Origin: an uncultured Eubacteriales bacterium
GTDB taxonomy: Bacteria > Bacillota > Clostridia > Oscillospirales > CAG-272
Assembly (NCBI GenBank): GCA_900549725.1
Contig: URPL01000010.1
Location: 1 to 61,735 of the forward strand
Length of the DNA stretch: 61,735 nucleotides
Reading direction: 5' to 3'
Notes under the pieces: generated by a model
What the model saw: the letters and a program-made list of their open reading frames with translations, nothing else
The model's database searches: none
Told to the model about the DNA's origin: nothing
Program-made: the position numbers and the translations under genes
Shown: piece by piece, positions 58,606 to 61,735 of the stretch
Layout: each line of letters opens with the position of its first letter
Position numbering within the stretch: the stretch's first letter is position 1

Positions 58606-59574
58606 TCAGCTCATTGTGAAGTATTCGCGCATGGTTTCCTTGCCGCGGGCGCTGCATAAAGCGGGAACCCATTCCTTTGCGGCGCGCCGCACATACAGCA
58701 TCAGCCCGACATCGGTGATCGGCAGTTCCCTACATAGAGTATGAACTGCGAGCTGCACAATTTGCCCGAGTTCCCGTTGGCTGCGCTTTGCAAGGCGGGC
58801 GCAAAGGTACGTATATTCGTCCTCGGTGAGCAGAAGCTGCCCCGAAAATTTCCCGAGCATGGTGGAGCCGAGCGCACTGTGCAGCGTCCGCAAAAAAAGA
58901 TTGTCTTCTTTACCTTGCGGATTTTGCGCAACAACGGCAAGCTCAGCTTCGTCATAAAAAGAGAGGAAGCGTTCCTCAGAGAGCAGCGCACACAGATATT
59001 GCTTGGTATAGAAAATGCCGTGGTGCTGCCCGATGCGGTCGTCTGCGCAGGGGTAAGAAAAAGGGTGCGGCGTTCGGCTGCAAAACTGCGGGCGATGCTG
59101 CAAAAGAGCCTCGTGAATTTCCGTTTGCAGCGTTTTCCGCAGCTTTGGAAGCAATGCTGCGCTGTCGATTTTGCGGGCTTTTACCAAAAGGGAAACGGTT
59201 TCAAGATAATGTGCGCGTAGCAGCTGCTGTCCTGCGGTATACATTTCCGTCACGCTTTCCGATTGCAGCGCGGAAAGGGCATACATCGGGTCATGGAAGG
59301 AGAGCAGATAGGTGTCAAGCGTAAAAAATATGCCGTCCAAAAGCGCCTGATTGTGCGCGGAGATTTGCTCCGGCGGCAGGGCGGGTGCCGCGGAAAAGCG
59401 GCGCATGAGCAGCTCCAGCTGCCCCATAATCTGCATCTGCAGATCATCCACAAACGCCGCCTGCAGCAGGCGGACGCGCAGCGCCTCCGTAATCAGCGAT
59501 TGGGTATAATTTGTATATTGAATGTTGCGGCGGTTGATCAGCGAAAAGCGGTCGAGCTCCCTTGCGTGTCGCAT
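58606..59574 (-). CDS. DUF6179-like protein of unknown function
   Basis: A protein of about 322 residues, mostly helical, soluble, without recognised catalytic motifs. The block NQALLDGIFFTLDTYL and the general layout recall DUF6179 proteins of Clostridia; I am not certain. The frame is open to an ATG at 59655, but a good promoter ends only two bases before that ATG, so transcription would start inside it. I therefore moved the start to the ATG at 59574, though no strong ribosome site precedes it and the true start is unsure. Confidence 0.6.
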   Translation of the reverse strand: MRHARELDRFSLINRRNIQYTNYTQSLITEALRVRLLQAAFVDDLQMQIMGQLELLMRRFSAAPALPPEQISAHNQALLDGIFFTLDTYLLSFHDPMYALSALQSESVTEMYTAGQQLLRAHYLETVSLLVKARKIDSAALLPKLRKTLQTEIHEALLQHRPQFCSRTPHPFSYPCADDRIGQHHGIFYTKQYLCALLSEERFLSFYDEAELAVVAQNPQGKEDNLFLRTLHSALGSTMLGKFSGQLLLTEDEYTYLCARLAKRSQRELGQIVQLAVHTLCRELPITDVGLMLYVRRAAKEWVPALCSARGKETMREYFTMS

Positions 59575-59657
59575 ACCGAATCCCAAGCGCGGCCCGGCAA
59601 ATGCCGGGAGCGTTCCTTCCTGAAATGATTTGAAAAAGCGTAAAATACCCCACATTG

Positions 59658-59687
59658 ATTATAGCATGGCGCGGGCGAAAAAGTCAA
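59658..59687 (-). promoter_or_regulatory. Promoter of the DUF6179-like gene
   Basis: Minus strand TTGACT (59687-59682), 18 bases, TATAAT (59663-59658). Divergent from the rplJ promoter 45 bases away. Confidence 0.72.
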
Positions 59688-59731
59688 TGCAAATACCGGG
59701 GGGAAATCACCGAAATTTTTTTAAAAAACCG

Positions 59732-59760
59732 TTGACAAGGCGCCGACAATATGCTATAAT
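59732..59760 (+). promoter_or_regulatory. Promoter of rplJ-rplL
   Basis: Near-perfect: TTGACA (59732-59737), 17 bases, TATAAT (59755-59760). As expected for a ribosomal protein operon. Confidence 0.88.
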
Positions 59761-59767
59761 CACCTTG

Positions 59768-59893
59768 TTCATCCGAAGACAGCAGGTTTTTGGTAAAGAG
59801 CAAGCGCTCATCCTGCCGAGGAAAGATCAGAAAAACAAATCGTTTTTTGAGTCTTTGCCGGCAGTGTGCCCGCGCAAAGGCTTTTCTTTATTT
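59768..59893 (+). promoter_or_regulatory. Ribosomal L10 leader with attenuator terminator
   Basis: The leader contains the L10-leader core: CGAAGACAGCAGGT pairs with CCTGCCGAGGAAAGAT downstream. A hairpin with arms CTTTGC (59853-59858) and GCAAAG (59874-59879) then runs into a T-rich tract (59881-59893). This matches the known Firmicute arrangement in which the L10-L12 complex binds the leader and favours early termination. The remaining 55 bases lead to the rplJ ribosome site. Confidence 0.75.
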
Positions 59894-59949
59894 CCAAAAG
59901 CATGCGGCTTTCGATGATTCCGTGTTATTCTTTCAGGAGGTGAAAAAAC

Positions 59950-60540
59950 GTGCCAAGTGCAAAAATTCTTGCGCAGAAGCAGCAGGTCGTTGCCGAGCTT
60001 ACCGAGAGACTGCAGAAGGCGTGCGCCGGTGTTATCGTAACTTATTCCGGAATCACGGTTGATAACGATACCAAAATGCGCTCCGAGCTCCGCAAAGCAG
60101 GCGTGACCTATACCGTGCTTAAAAACACGATGACAAAGCGCGCATGCGAGAACGTCGGTTACGGCGAGCTTGCATCCGTTTTGGAGGGAACAACGGCTCT
60201 GGCTACCAGCGAGACCGACCCTGTTGCAGCTGCAAAGATTCTGAAAAATTATGCCGATAAGATTGATTCCTTCGATTTGAAGGCAGGCTTCGTTGACGGC
60301 GAAGTGCTGGATCGCGACGGCGTAATGAAGCTGGCTGAGATCCCGAGCAAGGAAGTCTTGATCGGAAAATTGCTCGGCAGCATCCAGTCCCCGCTTTACG
60401 GTCTTGCTTATGCTTTGCAGGCAATTATCGATAAGGGCGGCGAGGCTGCGGAAGAAGCTCCCGCAAAGGAAGAGGCTCCTGCCGAAGAAGCAGCGGCTCC
60501 CGCTGAGGAAGCATCTACAGAAGCGCCCGCACAGGCGTAA
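59950..60540 (+). CDS. rplJ: Large-subunit ribosomal protein uL10
   Basis: A 196-residue protein, the base of the L7/L12 stalk. The core (AKILAQKQQVVAELTERLQKA-type start, GVTYTVLKNTMTKRA, SIQSPLYGLAYALQAI) is typical. The C-terminus has an extra Glu/Ala/Pro tail of about 30 residues (residues 167-196), longer than in most bacteria. The start is GTG with CAGGAGGTG at good distance. L10 with L12 probably controls its own mRNA through the leader above. Confidence 0.96.
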   Translation: MPSAKILAQKQQVVAELTERLQKACAGVIVTYSGITVDNDTKMRSELRKAGVTYTVLKNTMTKRACENVGYGELASVLEGTTALATSETDPVAAAKILKNYADKIDSFDLKAGFVDGEVLDRDGVMKLAEIPSKEVLIGKLLGSIQSPLYGLAYALQAIIDKGGEAAEEAPAKEEAPAEEAAAPAEEASTEAPAQA

Positions 60541-60575
60541 CTCAACAATTCAAAAATATCAGGAGGTATTTGAAA

Positions 60576-60950
60576 ATGGCTACTGAAAAGACTACCGCTA
60601 TTTTGGAAGAAATCAAAGGTCTGACAATTCTCGAACTGTCCGATCTGGTAAAAGCACTTGAAGAGGAGTTCGGTGTTTCTGCTGCTCCCGTTGCAGTTGC
60701 AGGCGTCGCTGCCGCTGCTGCTCCCGCTGCTGAAGAGAAAACGGAATTCGACGTTATTCTTGCAAGCGCTGGCGATAAGAAGCTTGGCGTTATCAAGGTT
60801 GTTCGTGAGCTGACCGGCCTTGGCCTGAAGGACGCTAAGGACCTCGTTGAGGCTGCTCCGAAGGCAGTTAAAGAAGGCGTTTCCAAGGATGAAGCAGAGG
60901 CTGTTAAGGCTCAGCTCGTTGAGGCAGGCGCAACCGTCGAAATTAAATAA
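60576..60950 (+). CDS. rplL: Large-subunit ribosomal protein bL12 (L7/L12)
   Basis: A 124-residue stalk protein: N-terminal dimerisation domain (ILEEIKGLTILELSDLVKALEE), Ala-rich hinge, and the C-terminal factor-binding domain (EFDVILASAGDKKLGVIKVVRE; GLGLKDAKDLVEAAPKAVKEG). It recruits translation GTPases to the ribosome. AGGAGGT is placed nine bases before the ATG. Confidence 0.97.
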   Translation: MATEKTTAILEEIKGLTILELSDLVKALEEEFGVSAAPVAVAGVAAAAAPAAEEKTEFDVILASAGDKKLGVIKVVRELTGLGLKDAKDLVEAAPKAVKEGVSKDEAEAVKAQLVEAGATVEIK

Positions 60951-60981
60951 GTTTCCGTCGGATAACACAAATAACACGGAG

Positions 60982-61018
60982 CAAAGGAGACCCCACGCGG
61001 AGTCTCCTTTGTTTTTTT
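60982..61018 (+). terminator. Terminator of rplJ-rplL
   Basis: Stem CAAAGGAGAC / GTCTCCTTTG (60982-60991, 61002-61011), ten-base loop, then T7. It ends the operon 31 bases past rplL. Confidence 0.9.
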
Positions 61019-61084
61019 GTCGGCTTGCGAAGCTACGGATGTGCCGCACGCAACTATTTGTTGTATCATTTTTGCGCGAAGGGG

Positions 61085-61113
61085 TTGACATGCGGCGTGC
61101 GGTGTGCTATAAT
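61085..61113 (+). promoter_or_regulatory. Promoter of the tRNA pair
   Basis: Consensus promoter: TTGACA (61085-61090), 17 bases, TATAAT (61108-61113), 17 bases before the tRNA-Leu. Confidence 0.88.
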
Positions 61114-61130
61114 ATCATTTGTTGAGAGAC

Positions 61131-61219
61131 GCCGGAATGGCGGAACTGGCAGACGCCCGGGACTTAAAATCCCGTGGGACGAAAATCCCGTACCGGTTCG
61201 ATCCCGGTTTCCGGCACCA
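61131..61219 (+). tRNA. tRNA-Leu (anticodon TAA), CCA encoded
   Basis: Acceptor GCCGGAA pairs with TTCCGGC, discriminator A, encoded CCA. The anticodon loop CTTAAAA gives TAA. A long variable arm (GTGGGACGAAAATCCCGTA) and T-loop GGTTCGATCCC mark a class II tRNA. Confidence 0.96.
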
Positions 61220-61255
61220 ATCCGCCGGACCTTGGAATCACCGTTCGGCACATAT

Positions 61256-61332
<77 letters not shown>

Positions 61333-61336
61333 AATG

Positions 61337-61374
61337 AGCCCGATGGTTTTGATACGAGACCATCGGGCTTTTTT
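61337..61374 (+). terminator. Terminator of the tRNA pair
   Basis: 11-bp perfect stem AGCCCGATGGT / ACCATCGGGCT (61337-61347, 61359-61369), 11-base loop, then TTTTTA. Confidence 0.9.
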
Positions 61375-61456
61375 AGTATGGAAATTAGTGCAAGGATGTG
61401 ATACAATCAATTCAGCAAAGGAAAATTGTCAGGTCTGTAAATTTAGGAGGTACAAC

Positions 61457-61735
61457 ATGGAAAGAGAATACCCCCAGAAAATGTTTTGGCTATTTGTTCT
61501 AACGAATTTCCTATTTCACTTTTTCTACTTATCTGTTCCGGGGATCATCCTCTGCATCGTTGGGATTTGGATAAAGACCTGTCTTTACATTGGATGTGCG
61601 GTTCTTGGCCTGGATCTGATCCTTTCGATTGTTGAACAGTCACGCATCCGAAATGCTGCCGTGTCTCATAGCGAAAACCCTGAGTTCAACGAACTGATGG
61701 ACGCATTTTGCAGCCCTGACGGGCTACAGGCAGTC
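61457..61735 (+). CDS. Membrane protein of unknown function, N-terminal part (runs off window)
   Basis: From the ATG at 61457, preceded by TTTAGGAGGTAC, 93 codons stay open to the window end. Two or three hydrophobic segments are seen (FWLFVLTNFLFHFFYLSVPGI; IILCIVGIWI; CLYIGCAVLGLDLIL), followed by a charged cytoplasmic-looking stretch (VEQSRIRNAAVSHSENPEF). No family is recognised. Codon use is noticeably more A/T-ending than in neighbouring genes, which hints at a recently acquired region beyond the tRNA pair. Confidence 0.7.
   Translation, partial: MEREYPQKMFWLFVLTNFLFHFFYLSVPGIILCIVGIWIKTCLYIGCAVLGLDLILSIVEQSRIRNAAVSHSENPEFNELMDAFCSPDGLQAV

Overview
The window comes from a bacterial chromosome, most likely a moderately GC-rich Clostridia / Oscillospirales-type Firmicute. 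The support is indirect: strong AGGAGG-type ribosome sites, TTGACA/TATAAT promoters, T-tailed terminators, an L10-leader before rplJ-rplL, an IreB (UPF0297) protein, a Bce-type peptide-sensing module, an MsmX-like shared sugar ATPase and a BMP-type nucleoside ABC transporter. Most genes are chromosomal core genes. There is no rRNA and no CRISPR array. The mobile DNA seen is one decayed polyvalent-protein fragment beside a tRNA-Ser.

Layout. 1-7.3 kb (+): the 3' part of recG, a lipoprotein, a cysteine desulfurase, asnS, a type Ic-like aspartate aminotransferase and a serine hydrolase. 7.3-10.05 kb (-): a CrtI-like flavoprotein with a 2Fe-2S flavin reductase. 10.16-12.3 kb: the MuF/polyvalent-protein relic, then tRNA-Ser(GGA). 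12.9-24.2 kb (+): a GntR/UTRA-controlled operon of eleven further genes: BMP lipoprotein, double ATPase, two permeases, isochorismatase-like hydrolase, PfkB kinase, uridine-phosphorylase-like enzyme, BtpA-like barrel, iron alcohol dehydrogenase, orphan TrpA-like barrel and VOC protein. This is the best candidate for an undescribed pathway. It reads as uptake and stepwise breakdown of a nucleoside-like compound. 24.3-28.0 kb: argG-argH-argF behind an ARG-box-like operator.

28-33 kb (-): a D-2-hydroxyacid dehydrogenase, ychF and alaS. 33.1-34.6 kb (+): RNase P RNA, a CPBP protease and tadA. 34.7-50.5 kb (-): an EF-G paralogue, an MsmX-like ATPase, then a transcription unit of three consecutive beta-helix proteins, a 32-residue membrane peptide (ribosome site buried in a hairpin), an RsuA-type pseudouridine synthase and tex. 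After these come a Bce-like response regulator / kinase / ATPase / permease set and azlC-azlD. 50.6-58.1 kb: nadE (+), a TraX-like membrane protein (-), a two-component system with a membrane-anchored partner (+), then PHP phosphoesterase, mini ferredoxin-thioredoxin reductase and thioredoxin (+). 58.1-61.7 kb: ireB and a DUF6179-like protein (-), the L10 leader with rplJ-rplL, tRNA-Leu(UAA), initiator tRNA-Met, and the start of a membrane protein that runs off the edge.

Family names come from reading motifs and remembered family features; no database search was run. Where a start codon was moved from the longest open frame, the ribosome site or promoter that decided it is given.
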